Source: CAZWSX01 sp964636985 | GTDB taxonomy: Bacteria; Planctomycetota; Planctomycetia; Pirellulales; Pirellulaceae | Assembly: GCA_964636985.1 (NCBI GenBank) | Contig: CAZWSX010000023.1 | Coordinates: 62,001-126,000 of the forward strand | Direction of reading: 5' to 3' | DNA: 64,000 nt | Shown here: piece by piece, positions 24,904-34,624 of the stretch | Layout of the letters: each line of letters begins with the position of its first letter | How positions within the stretch are numbered: the stretch's first letter is position 1 | Notes under the pieces: model-generated | Told to the model about the DNA's origin: nothing | The model's input: the letters and a program-made list of their open reading frames with translations, nothing else | Database searches by the model: none | Program-made: the position numbers and the translations under genes

Positions 24904-26648
24904 CGACCAATGGATTTATTCAACTCGCTCTGTATCTGGCTGTGCTGATCGCATGCGTGAAGCCGTTGGGGCTTTACATGGCGCACGTTTACAGCCGTAC
25001 TTCTCCCTTGCTGGAAAGATGGTTCGGCCCGCTGGAATGGATGCTCTACCAGCTTTGCGGCATCAACGGCAAAAGCGAGATGAAGTGGCGCGAGTATGCA
25101 CTCGCTGTCATGGCTTTCAGCATTATCAGTTTCTTTGCCGTGTACGGCCTTCAGCGATTGCAGGGATTCATGCCAGCCAATCCCGAGAATTTGCCCGCGG
25201 TCTCGCCCGACTCGTCGTTCAACACGGCCGTTAGCTTCGCCACGAATACCAACTGGCAAGGATACGCCGGTGAAACAACGATGAGCTATCTCACGCAGAT
25301 GGCTGCGTTGACGGTGCAGAACTTCGTCTCGGCTGCTGTCGGCATGGCCGTATTGGTGGCGCTGATTCGCGGATTCACGCGTCACACTTCGGAATTCATT
25401 GGGAACTTCTGGGTCGACCTCACCAGGAGCACGGTTCTCATCCTGTTACCCGCCTCGTTCATCCTGGCTTTGGTTTTGGTCTCGCAAGGCGTTGTGCAGA
25501 CGATGGAGCCTTACCATGAAGTAACGCTACTGGAAGCCACGACCGACGCCGAAGGAAAGCCAGTCACCACGCAAACAATTGCTGTTGGCCCGGCGGCTTC
25601 GCAAGTCGCGATCAAGCAACTGGGAACAAACGGGGGCGGTTTTTTCAATGTGAACTCCGCCCATCCGCTGGAGAATCCCACGCCTCTCTCCAATTTCCTG
25701 CAAGTGCTGGCGATTTTGATTTTTCCTGCCGCCTTGTGCTACACGTTCGGCGAGATGGTGGGCGATCGACGACAAGGCTGGGCGCTCCTTGCTGCCATGC
25801 TTGTGATTTTTGTTCCGCTGCTGCTCTTTGTGGCGATTGCGGAGCAGCAGCCCAATCCGGCCATGAATTCGCTAGGAATCGACCAGGTCGCCTCGGACCT
25901 TCAGTCGGGCGGAAACATGGAAGGGAAAGAGACGCGCTATGGCATCGCCAACTCGGCGCTGTGGGCTGTGGCGACGACCTCCGCTTCGAATGGTTCGGTC
26001 AACGCCATGCATGATTCGTTCTCGCCGCTAGGAGGACTCTTCCCGATGTGGCTCATGCAACTAGGGGAAGTCGTCTTCGGCGGTATTGGATCGGGGTTGT
26101 ACGGCATGATTGTCTTCGCAATCGTGGCAGTATTCGTGGCGGGTCTGATGGTGGGCCGAACGCCGGAGTACCTCGGCAAGAAGATCGGCTCGTACGAGAT
26201 GAAGATGGCCGCAGTGGCGATTCTCTGCCCATGCGCGATGGTGTTGATCGGAACGGCAGTAGGCGTCGTCGCGCCTGCCGGCAAGGCGACAATCTTCAAC
26301 CCAGGCGCGCACGGCTTTAGCGAAGTCCTCTATGCGTTCTCATCGGCCAGTAACAACAACGGCAGTGCTTTTGCCGGACTTAGCGCGAATAACCCGTTCT
26401 ACAACGGCATGCTGGGGCTGGCGATGCTCGTCGGCCGGTACTGGGTGATGTTGCCCGTCCTCGCGATTGCCGGTTCGCTTGCCGCGAAAAAGAAAATTCC
26501 CGCGGGCGGCGGGACACTTCCGACCCACACGCCGCTTTTCATCATGTGGCTCGTCGCGGTGGTGATTGTTGTCGGTGCTTTAAGTTTCTTTCCCGCACTC
26601 GCTTTGGGGCCCATTGTTGAGCATCTCCAATGGGCCGGGACCAAATAG
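24900..26648 (+). CDS. kdpA: K+-transporting ATPase subunit A
   Basis: KdpA is the potassium-binding, channel-like subunit of the high-affinity Kdp pump. The 582-residue protein has about ten membrane helices and selectivity-filter-type loops: FATNTNWQGYAG, QLGTNGGGFFNVNSAHPLENP and SASNNNGSAFAGL. The ATG at 24900 overlaps the kdpF stop, and a longer frame from 24816 only reads kdpF sequence out of frame. Length and features match functional KdpA. The kdpB start follows 11 bases after the stop. Confidence 0.96.
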   Translation: MTTNGFIQLALYLAVLIACVKPLGLYMAHVYSRTSPLLERWFGPLEWMLYQLCGINGKSEMKWREYALAVMAFSIISFFAVYGLQRLQGFMPANPENLPAVSPDSSFNTAVSFATNTNWQGYAGETTMSYLTQMAALTVQNFVSAAVGMAVLVALIRGFTRHTSEFIGNFWVDLTRSTVLILLPASFILALVLVSQGVVQTMEPYHEVTLLEATTDAEGKPVTTQTIAVGPAASQVAIKQLGTNGGGFFNVNSAHPLENPTPLSNFLQVLAILIFPAALCYTFGEMVGDRRQGWALLAAMLVIFVPLLLFVAIAEQQPNPAMNSLGIDQVASDLQSGGNMEGKETRYGIANSALWAVATTSASNGSVNAMHDSFSPLGGLFPMWLMQLGEVVFGGIGSGLYGMIVFAIVAVFVAGLMVGRTPEYLGKKIGSYEMKMAAVAILCPCAMVLIGTAVGVVAPAGKATIFNPGAHGFSEVLYAFSSASNNNGSAFAGLSANNPFYNGMLGLAMLVGRYWVMLPVLAIAGSLAAKKKIPAGGGTLPTHTPLFIMWLVAVVIVVGALSFFPALALGPIVEHLQWAGTK

Positions 26649-26659
26649 GAGTTCGTTTC

Positions 26660-28723
26660 ATGAGTAAATCGTCCGCCAATCTTTTCGACGCCAAGATCGT
26701 CACGCAAGCGATCGCAGCCTCGTTCACCAAGCTCGATCCGCGAGCCCAGGTGCGCAACCCGGTGATGTTCTGCGTTTACGTAGGCGCCATCCTCACCAGC
26801 GTGCTGTGGGCAAGTTCGTTTGGTTCCTCAAGTGGCGAATCGCAGATGTTCGTCTTGGGTGTCACCATATGGCTCTGGTTCACGGTCTTGTTCGCGAACT
26901 TCGCCGAGGCGATTGCCGAAGGACACGGCAAGGCGCAGGCCGCGTCGTTAAAGAAGAGCCGCACCACTGTGCTGGCAAAAAAGTTAACCGATATGAAAAG
27001 CCGGACGACCGCCGAAGTTTCGGCAACCGATCTCAAGGTGGGCGACGTCGTCATCGTGAAGGCGGGTGAGACGATTCCAGCCGACGGCGAAGTGATCGAA
27101 GGGGTCGCATCGGTTGACGAAAGCGCCATCACCGGCGAAAGCGCACCCGTCGTTCGCGAGAGCGGCGGCGACCGCAGCGCGGTAACGGGTGGTACCAAGG
27201 TGATCTCCGACTGGCTGATTGTCAGAACGACGACGTTGCCTGGCGAGAGCTTTCTCGATCGCATGATCGCCATGGTCGAAGGGGCAAAGCGTCAAAAAAC
27301 GCCCAACGAAATCGCCTTGGCAATTTTGTTGGCGGCTTTAACGCTCATCTTTTTGTTGGTTACAGGAACACTCTTTCCCTACTCGGTGTACAGCGTAGGT
27401 GTATCGGGACAAGGAACCGTGATCAGCATTACGGTGCTGGTCGCGTTGTTCGTTTGCCTCGCGCCCACCACCATCGGTGCACTGCTCTCGGCGATCGGAA
27501 TTGCGGGGATGAATCGCTTGAGCCAAGCCAACGTGATCGCCATGTCGGGCCGCGCCGTTGAAGCCGCGGGCGACGTCGACGTTCTCCTGCTCGATAAAAC
27601 GGGGACGATCACGCTGGGCAATCGCCAGGCAACTCGCTTTGTTCCAGCCGCGGGCGTCACAGAACAAGAGCTTGGCGAAGCGGCTCACCTGGCATCGATG
27701 GCCGACGAGACTGCGGAAGGTCGCAGTATCGCCGTGCTCGCCAAGAAGAAGTTCGGTTTACGCGGCCGCGATCTGGAACAGATCAAACCGCACTTCGTTC
27801 CGTTCTCGGCCCGCACGCGGATGAGTGGCGTAACGCTCGACGGCCACGAGATTCGCAAAGGTGCCACCGACGCGGTTGAAAATCACGTGCGAACGCTAGG
27901 CGGCTTTTTGCCAGATGATGTGCGAACCGTTGTGCAAACCATCGCCAAAGCGGGCGGCACCCCGCTCGTAGTCAGCCGCGACGCCAGGGTGCTGGGAGTC
28001 ATCGAACTCAAGGACATCGTCAAAGGTGGCATCAAAGAGCGCTTTGCCGAACTGCGGCAAATGGGGATCAAGACGATCATGATCACCGGCGACAACCAGT
28101 TAACAGCCACCGCCATTGCTGCCGAGGCTGGCGTCGACGATTTCCTGGCTGAAGCGACGCCGGAAGCGAAACTCGCACTCATCCGCGACTACCAAAAAGG
28201 GGGGCGGCTGGTTGCGATGACCGGCGACGGAACCAACGATGCGCCGGCGCTCGCCCAGGCGGACGTGGCCGTCGCGATGAACAGCGGTACACAAGCGGCT
28301 AAGGAAGCGGGGAACATGGTCGACCTCGACTCGAACCCGACCAAGCTCATCGAAATCGTCAACATCGGAAAGCAGTTGCTGATGACTCGCGGTTCGCTGA
28401 CAACGTTCAGCATTGCCAACGACGTGGCGAAGTACTTTGCGATCCTGCCGGCGGCCTTTGCAACTACCTATCCCACACTCAAGGCACTCGATCTGATGCG
28501 ACTGACTTCGCCATCAAGTGCGATCATGTCGGCTGTGATTTTCAATGCCGTGATCATCGTTGCGCTGGTGCCGCTGGCGCTCAAGGGTGTTTCGTATCGC
28601 CCTGTCGGCGCGGCTCAGCTTTTGCGAAACAACCTGCTTATCTACGGTCTAGGCGGGCTGATCGTTCCGTTCATCGGAATCAAGGTGATCGATGTGCTGC
28701 TGACCGTTCTGGGCTTGGCCTAA
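26660..28723 (+). CDS. kdpB: K+-transporting P-type ATPase subunit B
   Basis: KdpB hydrolyses ATP to drive K+ uptake. The P-type ATPase motifs are intact: TGES in the actuator domain (SAITGESAPVV), phosphorylated Asp312 in LLLDKTGTITLGN, the nucleotide-binding region (FSARTRMSG, KGA) and the hinge motif MTGDGTNDAPALAQAD. About seven membrane helices are seen. At 687 residues it is normal for the family. The ATG at 26660 has an AGGAG site; an earlier in-frame start at 26630 would overlap kdpA. It is part of the kdpFABCDE operon. Confidence 0.96.
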   Translation: MSKSSANLFDAKIVTQAIAASFTKLDPRAQVRNPVMFCVYVGAILTSVLWASSFGSSSGESQMFVLGVTIWLWFTVLFANFAEAIAEGHGKAQAASLKKSRTTVLAKKLTDMKSRTTAEVSATDLKVGDVVIVKAGETIPADGEVIEGVASVDESAITGESAPVVRESGGDRSAVTGGTKVISDWLIVRTTTLPGESFLDRMIAMVEGAKRQKTPNEIALAILLAALTLIFLLVTGTLFPYSVYSVGVSGQGTVISITVLVALFVCLAPTTIGALLSAIGIAGMNRLSQANVIAMSGRAVEAAGDVDVLLLDKTGTITLGNRQATRFVPAAGVTEQELGEAAHLASMADETAEGRSIAVLAKKKFGLRGRDLEQIKPHFVPFSARTRMSGVTLDGHEIRKGATDAVENHVRTLGGFLPDDVRTVVQTIAKAGGTPLVVSRDARVLGVIELKDIVKGGIKERFAELRQMGIKTIMITGDNQLTATAIAAEAGVDDFLAEATPEAKLALIRDYQKGGRLVAMTGDGTNDAPALAQADVAVAMNSGTQAAKEAGNMVDLDSNPTKLIEIVNIGKQLLMTRGSLTTFSIANDVAKYFAILPAAFATTYPTLKALDLMRLTSPSSAIMSAVIFNAVIIVALVPLALKGVSYRPVGAAQLLRNNLLIYGLGGLIVPFIGIKVIDVLLTVLGLA

Positions 28724-28733
28724 GGAGAACACC

Positions 28734-29309
28734 ATGTTGCGACAACTTCGAATCGCTGTTTTGATGCTACTCGTCATGACCTTCATTACGGGCGGCTTGT
28801 ATCCGCTGGCTGTGACCACAGTCGCGCGGTTCGTGTTCCCGAACCAGGCTGGCGGAAGCATCATCACGCGTGATGGCAAGGGCATTGGGTCCGAACTCAT
28901 CGGCCAGCCCTTTAGCAAACCAGAATATTTTTGGGGCCGGCTCTCCGCTACGGGACCGTTCCCTTACAATGCCGGCGCATCGAGTGGCTCCAACTTTGGC
29001 CCGCTGCACCCGGATCTCAAGAAAGCAGCCGAGAGTAGAATTGCGGCCTTAAACGAGGCCGGATCGACGGGAGAACGCATTCCTGTAGACCTCGTAACCG
29101 CTTCCGCGAGTGGACTCGATCCGCATATTTCGCCCGCAGCGGCGGAATTCCAAGTCCCGCGGATCGCGGCTGCAAGGAAAATGACGGAAGAAGCAGTGCG
29201 GAAGCTCGTCGCACGGCATACCGAGAGTCGGCAACTCGGCCTACTCGGTGAGCCGCGGGTAAACGTGCTCCAATTGAACCTCGCTCTCGACGACCAAAGC
29301 GCGAAGTAA
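28734..29309 (+). CDS. kdpC: K+-transporting ATPase subunit C
   Basis: KdpC is the single-span periplasmic subunit that aids K+ and nucleotide handling in the Kdp complex. The 191-residue protein has one N-terminal membrane helix (VLMLLVMTFITGGLYPLAVT). The conserved blocks are GSELIGQPFSKPEYFWGRLSAT, SSGSNFGPLHPDL, VTASASGLDPHISPAAAEFQ and LGLLGEPRVNVLQLNLALD. An AAGGAG site lies eight bases upstream of the ATG. It is in tight succession with kdpB and kdpD. Confidence 0.95.
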   Translation: MLRQLRIAVLMLLVMTFITGGLYPLAVTTVARFVFPNQAGGSIITRDGKGIGSELIGQPFSKPEYFWGRLSATGPFPYNAGASSGSNFGPLHPDLKKAAESRIAALNEAGSTGERIPVDLVTASASGLDPHISPAAAEFQVPRIAAARKMTEEAVRKLVARHTESRQLGLLGEPRVNVLQLNLALDDQSAK

Positions 29310-29317
29310 CCGGCCTT

Positions 29318-32008
29318 ATGCGTGATACGCGTCCAAATCCCGACGAGTTGCTCGTCCAAGTGCAGGCCGCAGAGGCCCAAGCGAATCGCGGCCTGCTGCG
29401 AATCTTTTTCGGATACGCAGCAGGCGTCGGGAAAACCTACACGATGCTCGAAACCGCCCGCCGCGAGGCGAAGGAGGGGCGCGAGGTCGTCTTGGGTTAT
29501 GTCGAACCCCATGCCAGGCCTGAGACGCAGGCGTTGATGAATGGATTCGAGAGCCTTCCACCGAAGGAAATCGAATATCGCGGCGTGACGCTTCGCGAAT
29601 TCGACGTCGACGCCGCGCTGGCCCGTCATCCCGATTTGATTCTGGTCGACGAACTTGCCCACACGAACGCCGAAGGGTCTCGCCACGAGAAGCGCTGGCA
29701 AGATGTCCAAGAGCTGCTCGCAGCCGGCATCAATGTTTGGACCACGCTCAACGTTCAACATATCGAAAGCCTCAACGACGTCATCGGTCAGATTACCGGG
29801 ATCGTCGTACGGGAAACGCTTCCCGACCGCGTCTTCGATATGGCCGACGGTCTCGAATTGGTCGACATCACGCCTGAGGAACTCCTAGAGCGTCTTAAGG
29901 CAGGCAAGATCTACCTGCCTGAACAAGCGCAGCGGGCCTTGCTGAGCTTTTTCCAACGCTCTCATCTGACGGCGCTTCGCGAACTATCGCTGCGGCAGGC
30001 GGCGCGGCGAATTCATACCGAAGTAGAAACAGCGCGCCGCCAACGAGCAGCGATTCAACCCTGGGCCACGTCTGATCGGCTATTGGTTTGCATTGGTCCG
30101 AGTCCTACAACTGCCCGGGTGATTCGAACGGCGAAACGGATGGCAAGTGCGCTCGATGCTCCGTGGCTGGCGGTCTCGGTCGATCGCGGTGAATCCACTA
30201 CCCAAAGTCTTGCCAAGCAACAGATTGCCGAACACTTTCGACTTGCCGAACGACTGGGAGCTGAGACGGTCACATTGTCAGGGCAGGACATTCCGTCCAC
30301 GATTCTCGACTTTGCCCGCTCGCGGAATGTGACGAAGATCCTGATTGGCAAAACGCACGAGCGGAGTTGGCAACGATGGCTGACGGGGACGCTGGTGGAC
30401 GAACTGCTGGACAACAGCGGGGCCATTGACGTTTATGTCATCCATGGCCAAGAGGAAAAAAAGGATATCACCGTTACGCCGAAAGTTCCTTCTCAAAAAG
30501 ATTGGGGCTCGTATCTATTCGCCGCCGTCGTGATGATCGCCGTGGTATGCGCCAACTATGCGCTGCAATGGCTGCGCATCACCGATACTGAAGCCAACAC
30601 GGTGATGCTATTTCTGGCGGCCGTCGCATGGGTAGCCTATCGCTGCGATCGCGGTCCGGCGATCTTAGCGAGTATCTTGGCCGTCCTCATGTTCGATTTC
30701 TTTTTCGTGCCACCCAAGGGTACGTTCGCCATTTCAGACGCCAAATACGTCGTAACCTTCGCCGTGATGCTGACGATTGGCGTCTTGATCAGCACCCTCA
30801 CCTCGCGACTTCGGGCGCAGATCGAAAGCACCCGTCTCAGGGAACGAAGGACCGCCTCACTCTACGAGCTAGGAAAGCAATTGAGTTCCGTCTACGGCGG
30901 AGTTTTTCTGGTTGGAGCTACGGCGTCGAAAATCGCCGAAATGATCAACGGCGAAGTCGTTATTTACCTTCGACGCGCGAGCGGCCCACCCGAAATCGCT
31001 TTCGGTCAGAATTCTTCCATTACAAAGCACCCGGTCAGTTTGCCGGCCGCCACCTGGGTTATCGAACACGATCAGATCGCTGGCGTAGGAACGAACACGC
31101 TCCCCAACGCAGTAGCCCTCTTCCTTCCCGTCGTTGGTTCTCAGCAAACCCACGGGGCGATTGCGATCCAAGCGCCCCATCCCCAACGTTTGCTCGAGCC
31201 CGACACCAGGCGACTGCTCGAAGCATGCGCCAACCAACTCGCCTTAGCCTTAGAACGAGACCAACTAGCGATCGATGCCGCCAACGCCCGCGTGCAAGCC
31301 GAAACCGAGCAGATGCGCAGCAGCCTGCTGAGCAGCGTTTCGCACGACCTGAAGACTCCGCTGGCGGCCATTGCCGGAGCCAGCAGCAGTCTTTTAGAGG
31401 TATCGTCGTTCGACGAAGCAACGCGCCGTCAACTACTGGAAACCGTATCCGATGAAGCATCTCGGCTCAATCGCCTGCTCGAGAATATTTTGCAGATGTC
31501 GAAGCTCGATGCGGGGGCGACCCCACCCAACAAGCAATGGCATGTGCTGGAGGAGTTGGTCGGCTCCGCTTTGCACCGTGTGGAAGGCGCGCTGGCGCAT
31601 CATCGCGTCCAAGTCGAGCTTGCGGCGGACCTTCCGCTCCTGTTCGTTGACGGCCTTCTCATGGAACAAGTGTTCGTGAACCTGTTCGAGAACGCCGCTC
31701 GCTACACCCCGCCGGGCTCGATTCTCACGGTTCGAGCGATGCTGGATGGCCCCGCGATGCGAATCACCGTTTCGGATAATGGTCCGGGGCTTCAGCGCGG
31801 CGCGGAAGAACGCGTGTTCGACAAGTTCTATCGGGCGACCGCTCTGCCCGACGACGGCCGCGGAAGCGGCCTGGGTTTGGCGATCTGCCGCGCGATTGTG
31901 AAATCGCACGGAGGATCGATCCGAGCTGCCAACGGACCAAGCGGCGGCGCCGAGTTCATCATCCAACTCCCGCTCGCCAAAGACTCTCCCAAAGTGGTGG
32001 TAGAATAG
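29318..32008 (+). CDS. kdpD: Osmosensitive K+ channel histidine kinase KdpD
   Basis: KdpD senses K+ limitation and phosphorylates KdpE. Domains in order: the KdpD N-terminal domain with a Walker-A-like loop (FFGYAAGVGKTYTMLE) and VDELAHTN; a universal-stress-like domain (~residues 245-375); four clustered membrane helices (~400-500); a GAF-like segment (~530-650); the dimerisation domain with His676 in SSVSHDLKTPL; and the ATPase domain with FENAARYTPPG, DNGPGLQ and GRGSGLGLAI. The 896-residue length equals that of classical KdpD, so this is the full-length type rather than the short sensor found in some bacteria. Confidence 0.96.
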   Translation: MRDTRPNPDELLVQVQAAEAQANRGLLRIFFGYAAGVGKTYTMLETARREAKEGREVVLGYVEPHARPETQALMNGFESLPPKEIEYRGVTLREFDVDAALARHPDLILVDELAHTNAEGSRHEKRWQDVQELLAAGINVWTTLNVQHIESLNDVIGQITGIVVRETLPDRVFDMADGLELVDITPEELLERLKAGKIYLPEQAQRALLSFFQRSHLTALRELSLRQAARRIHTEVETARRQRAAIQPWATSDRLLVCIGPSPTTARVIRTAKRMASALDAPWLAVSVDRGESTTQSLAKQQIAEHFRLAERLGAETVTLSGQDIPSTILDFARSRNVTKILIGKTHERSWQRWLTGTLVDELLDNSGAIDVYVIHGQEEKKDITVTPKVPSQKDWGSYLFAAVVMIAVVCANYALQWLRITDTEANTVMLFLAAVAWVAYRCDRGPAILASILAVLMFDFFFVPPKGTFAISDAKYVVTFAVMLTIGVLISTLTSRLRAQIESTRLRERRTASLYELGKQLSSVYGGVFLVGATASKIAEMINGEVVIYLRRASGPPEIAFGQNSSITKHPVSLPAATWVIEHDQIAGVGTNTLPNAVALFLPVVGSQQTHGAIAIQAPHPQRLLEPDTRRLLEACANQLALALERDQLAIDAANARVQAETEQMRSSLLSSVSHDLKTPLAAIAGASSSLLEVSSFDEATRRQLLETVSDEASRLNRLLENILQMSKLDAGATPPNKQWHVLEELVGSALHRVEGALAHHRVQVELAADLPLLFVDGLLMEQVFVNLFENAARYTPPGSILTVRAMLDGPAMRITVSDNGPGLQRGAEERVFDKFYRATALPDDGRGSGLGLAICRAIVKSHGGSIRAANGPSGGAEFIIQLPLAKDSPKVVVE

Positions 32009-32012
32009 CCTT

Positions 32013-32699
32013 ATGCAAGGCGAGCATGTGCTGGTCATCGAGGACGAAGTGCCGATTCGGCGGTTTCTCCGCGCGTCGCTAGCCAATGAGGGCTACCACG
32101 TCAGCGAGGCGATTTCCGGCGAGCAAGGCCTGCGGTTAGCCTCCAGCCAACCGCCTGATCTCATCGTGCTCGACTTGGGGCTGCCCGACCTCGACGGGCA
32201 AGAAGTCCTCAAGCGTTTGCGCGAGTGGTACACGTCGCCGATCATCATTCTCTCCGCCCGCGATCAGGAGTCGCAGAAGGTCTCGGCTCTCGACCACGGC
32301 GCCGACGACTACGTGACCAAGCCCTTTGGAGTCGGCGAGCTACTCGCCCGCATGCGAACCGCGCTCCGGCACGCGAATAAAACGGGCTCGGATAACACGA
32401 CGATTACGATCGGTGATCTAAAGATCGATTTGGCCTCGCGGTTGGTTTGGCGAAAGGGGGCCGAGGTTCACCTCACGCCGATCGAGTACAAGCTATTTGT
32501 CACGATGGCCAAGAATGCGGGCAAAGTTTTGACGCATCGATTTCTATTGCGTGAAGTATGGGGGCCGCAGGACTCGCGCGAGAACCACTACCTGCGGGTT
32601 TTTGTTGCCAGTCTTCGCAGGAAGCTTGAAGACGACCCGGCTCGCCCGAGGTATCTTCTGACGGACCAAGGCGTGGGATATCGGTTCGCTACGGAGTAA
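32013..32699 (+). CDS. kdpE: KdpE response regulator (OmpR/PhoB type)
   Basis: KdpE is the DNA-binding regulator that activates kdpFABC when phosphorylated by KdpD. It has an intact receiver domain: acidic pair near residue 10 (VIEDE), Asp54 in LIVLDLGLPD, and Lys in VTKPFGVGEL. A winged-helix domain follows (HLTPIEYKLFVTMAKNAGKVLTHRFL, LRVFVASLRRKLEDDP, LLTDQGVGYRF). It starts four bases after the kdpD stop, closing the operon. The likely target is the AT-rich leader and palindrome upstream of the operon (inference). It converges with the esterase gene at 32704. Confidence 0.96.
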   Translation: MQGEHVLVIEDEVPIRRFLRASLANEGYHVSEAISGEQGLRLASSQPPDLIVLDLGLPDLDGQEVLKRLREWYTSPIIILSARDQESQKVSALDHGADDYVTKPFGVGELLARMRTALRHANKTGSDNTTITIGDLKIDLASRLVWRKGAEVHLTPIEYKLFVTMAKNAGKVLTHRFLLREVWGPQDSRENHYLRVFVASLRRKLEDDPARPRYLLTDQGVGYRFATE

Positions 32700-32703
32700 T
32701 CGT

Positions 32704-34617
32704 CTACCACAGCAGCTTGAGTTGCCGCGTGATGATTTCCTCCATGGTTGCCTCGTTGCCCGATGGTCGATCCACCAACGGAACGTCCTGACACCACACC
32801 AACTGGCGAATCAAGTCAGCGCGAGGTAGCACTGCGCTGGGCTCGATCACGTGCGGATGAACGACTACGACGTCCCATTCCTGGTGGCCAAAACTGAGCG
32901 ACCAATTCATAGTCCACGAGTAGGCGCGGAAAAACTCGTCGTCCGTTTCGGCTTTCGCCGCGGCGGGGATTGCCAGCACGACCAGGTCAGGCTTCATCGC
33001 GCGAACTGTTTGCTGGGCCTCTTTCTCAATCTCGGCAAGCGACTTTCCTTCGACAGCCCACGGAACAACTTCGATCGTCACCTTCGGTTCGATCGCTTGT
33101 AGCGCGGGGGAGATCACCTTATCGAGCGGCGTCATCGCCAGAACTTTGACGGGCTTTCCGGCTTCGATAAGCGCACGCGTCTTGACTAGCGCCGGAAGAA
33201 TGGGACCGAGCTTGGCGAGCGATGTTTCCTTGCCCGTGATCCTGCGGCACAACTCCTCGGCCATCAACTTGTGCCCGGTCATGTTGGGATGGATCTCGTC
33301 GCTGAGCGTTGTGCGAAACGCCCACGCGTCTTTCGTTTTGAGTCGTTCTCCGGCGGTGAATTGATCGCATACGGGAACATCCAGCTCCGCCGCGACCAAG
33401 CGAATAATCTGGCTATAGTGACTGACTTTCTCGATCGGTCGACCACTGGTCGTGAGAACGGAATTGGTCGTGCAAAGCACCACCTGCGATTTCGCCTCGC
33501 GGCACGTCGCAACCAGCGTCTTCAGATTCTCGCGAAATGTTTCCTCGGCACCGCGCGGAACATCGTTCAAGCCGAAGCTGATGGTCACCAGATCCGGCTT
33601 GTGGGACAGCACGTCCTTCTCCAGCCGCGCCAAGCCTTCCACCGTCGAGTGCCCGCTGATGCCCTCATTAATGACTTTGACATTTGCATCGGGAACGGCT
33701 TGCTTGATCGCAACTTCGAGCATTTCAGGATAGGCCCGACGTCCGCCGGTGTGGTAGTAAACACCGGTAACGCTATCGCCGAGGCAAACGATCGTGATGG
33801 GCTTTGCGCCGAACTCGATCGGCGGACGGGCGACGACTTGCGCTAAAACGTAGGCGAAGGCTGCGGCAGCGTCGTCGTATTTCGTATCGTGTCCACCCAT
33901 GCTTTGGTGGATCGAAAGGGCAGGGCGTCTCAGGTTGGTGAGTGCCTTGGCCAATCGCAGAACGCTTTCCGGCGGGACGAGTTTATCCTGGCCGCCGGTC
34001 GTCACAGCAATCGGCATCGTCAACCTGTCCGCGTGCAATTCGGCGGAGCGGCGACGATACTCGTCGGGCTTTTCTTCTTTCGTTCCTCCGAACGAAGCGG
34101 TCATGGCGTCTTGAAACTGATCGTACTCGACCAGATTTGCCGTGCCGTTCATCGAGACGACACCATCGATCTTTTCAGGATGCAAGGCGGCAAACGTAAG
34201 TGCGCCGGTACCGCCCATCGAGCCGCCGCAGATTACGACCTTGCTGATGGGATACTGCGTTTTCAACTCGCTTATGATCTGCAGGACATCAGCCTCAGCC
34301 GCAGGTCCCATCCACGAGGTCTTGGCTCGATAATCGGGCGAGATGTAGATCATCCCGTACTTCTTGGCAGCATCGCGAGCAGCCCGACATTCGTCGCGGC
34401 CATCGCGCACGAACTGCCATCGGTCCGAGCCGTGACCATGTAGGGCGATCAATACAGAAACTGATTTGTCGGGCTGAAAGCCATCGGGCAGCACTTGGAC
34501 ATAGTGCTGTTCGGAGTTGTCGAGTTTGGAGACGAAGGAGACATCCTTTGGTTCGGCTCCCTCGATTGCCGCCAAAAGCAACGCCATTAACAAGGCGGAC
34601 AGGACAGCCGTTCTCAT
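32704..34617 (-). CDS. Exported alpha/beta hydrolase fused to an SGNH hydrolase
   Basis: After a signal peptide (RTAVLSALLMALLLAAIEGAEP) come two hydrolase domains. Residues ~30-245 form an alpha/beta hydrolase with LIALHGHGSD, the nucleophile elbow ICGGSMGGTGAL, an Asp in TTGGQDKLVPP and a His in SMGGHDTKYD. Residues ~255-455 are an SGNH/GDSL hydrolase with all blocks: VCLGDSVTG, NEGISGHST, SFGLNDVP and DEIHPNMTGH. A third domain of ~180 residues (KVLAMTPLDKV, PDLVVLAIPAA) resembles a degenerate SGNH fold. The ATG at 34617 has a GAGGT site. It is the last gene of a leftward operon with an amidohydrolase and a phosphotriesterase-like gene. A two-step de-esterification of a substrate is inferred. 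Confidence 0.83.
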   Translation of the reverse strand: MRTAVLSALLMALLLAAIEGAEPKDVSFVSKLDNSEQHYVQVLPDGFQPDKSVSVLIALHGHGSDRWQFVRDGRDECRAARDAAKKYGMIYISPDYRAKTSWMGPAAEADVLQIISELKTQYPISKVVICGGSMGGTGALTFAALHPEKIDGVVSMNGTANLVEYDQFQDAMTASFGGTKEEKPDEYRRRSAELHADRLTMPIAVTTGGQDKLVPPESVLRLAKALTNLRRPALSIHQSMGGHDTKYDDAAAAFAYVLAQVVARPPIEFGAKPITIVCLGDSVTGVYYHTGGRRAYPEMLEVAIKQAVPDANVKVINEGISGHSTVEGLARLEKDVLSHKPDLVTISFGLNDVPRGAEETFRENLKTLVATCREAKSQVVLCTTNSVLTTSGRPIEKVSHYSQIIRLVAAELDVPVCDQFTAGERLKTKDAWAFRTTLSDEIHPNMTGHKLMAEELCRRITGKETSLAKLGPILPALVKTRALIEAGKPVKVLAMTPLDKVISPALQAIEPKVTIEVVPWAVEGKSLAEIEKEAQQTVRAMKPDLVVLAIPAAAKAETDDEFFRAYSWTMNWSLSFGHQEWDVVVVHPHVIEPSAVLPRADLIRQLVWCQDVPLVDRPSGNEATMEEIITRQLKLLW

Positions 34618-34624
34618 CACTACC

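Noticed and set aside
30628..31455. Plus-strand frame of 275 residues inside kdpD
   Set aside because: Arg/Ser-rich out-of-frame shadow of kdpD, which is continuous and full-length in its own frame.
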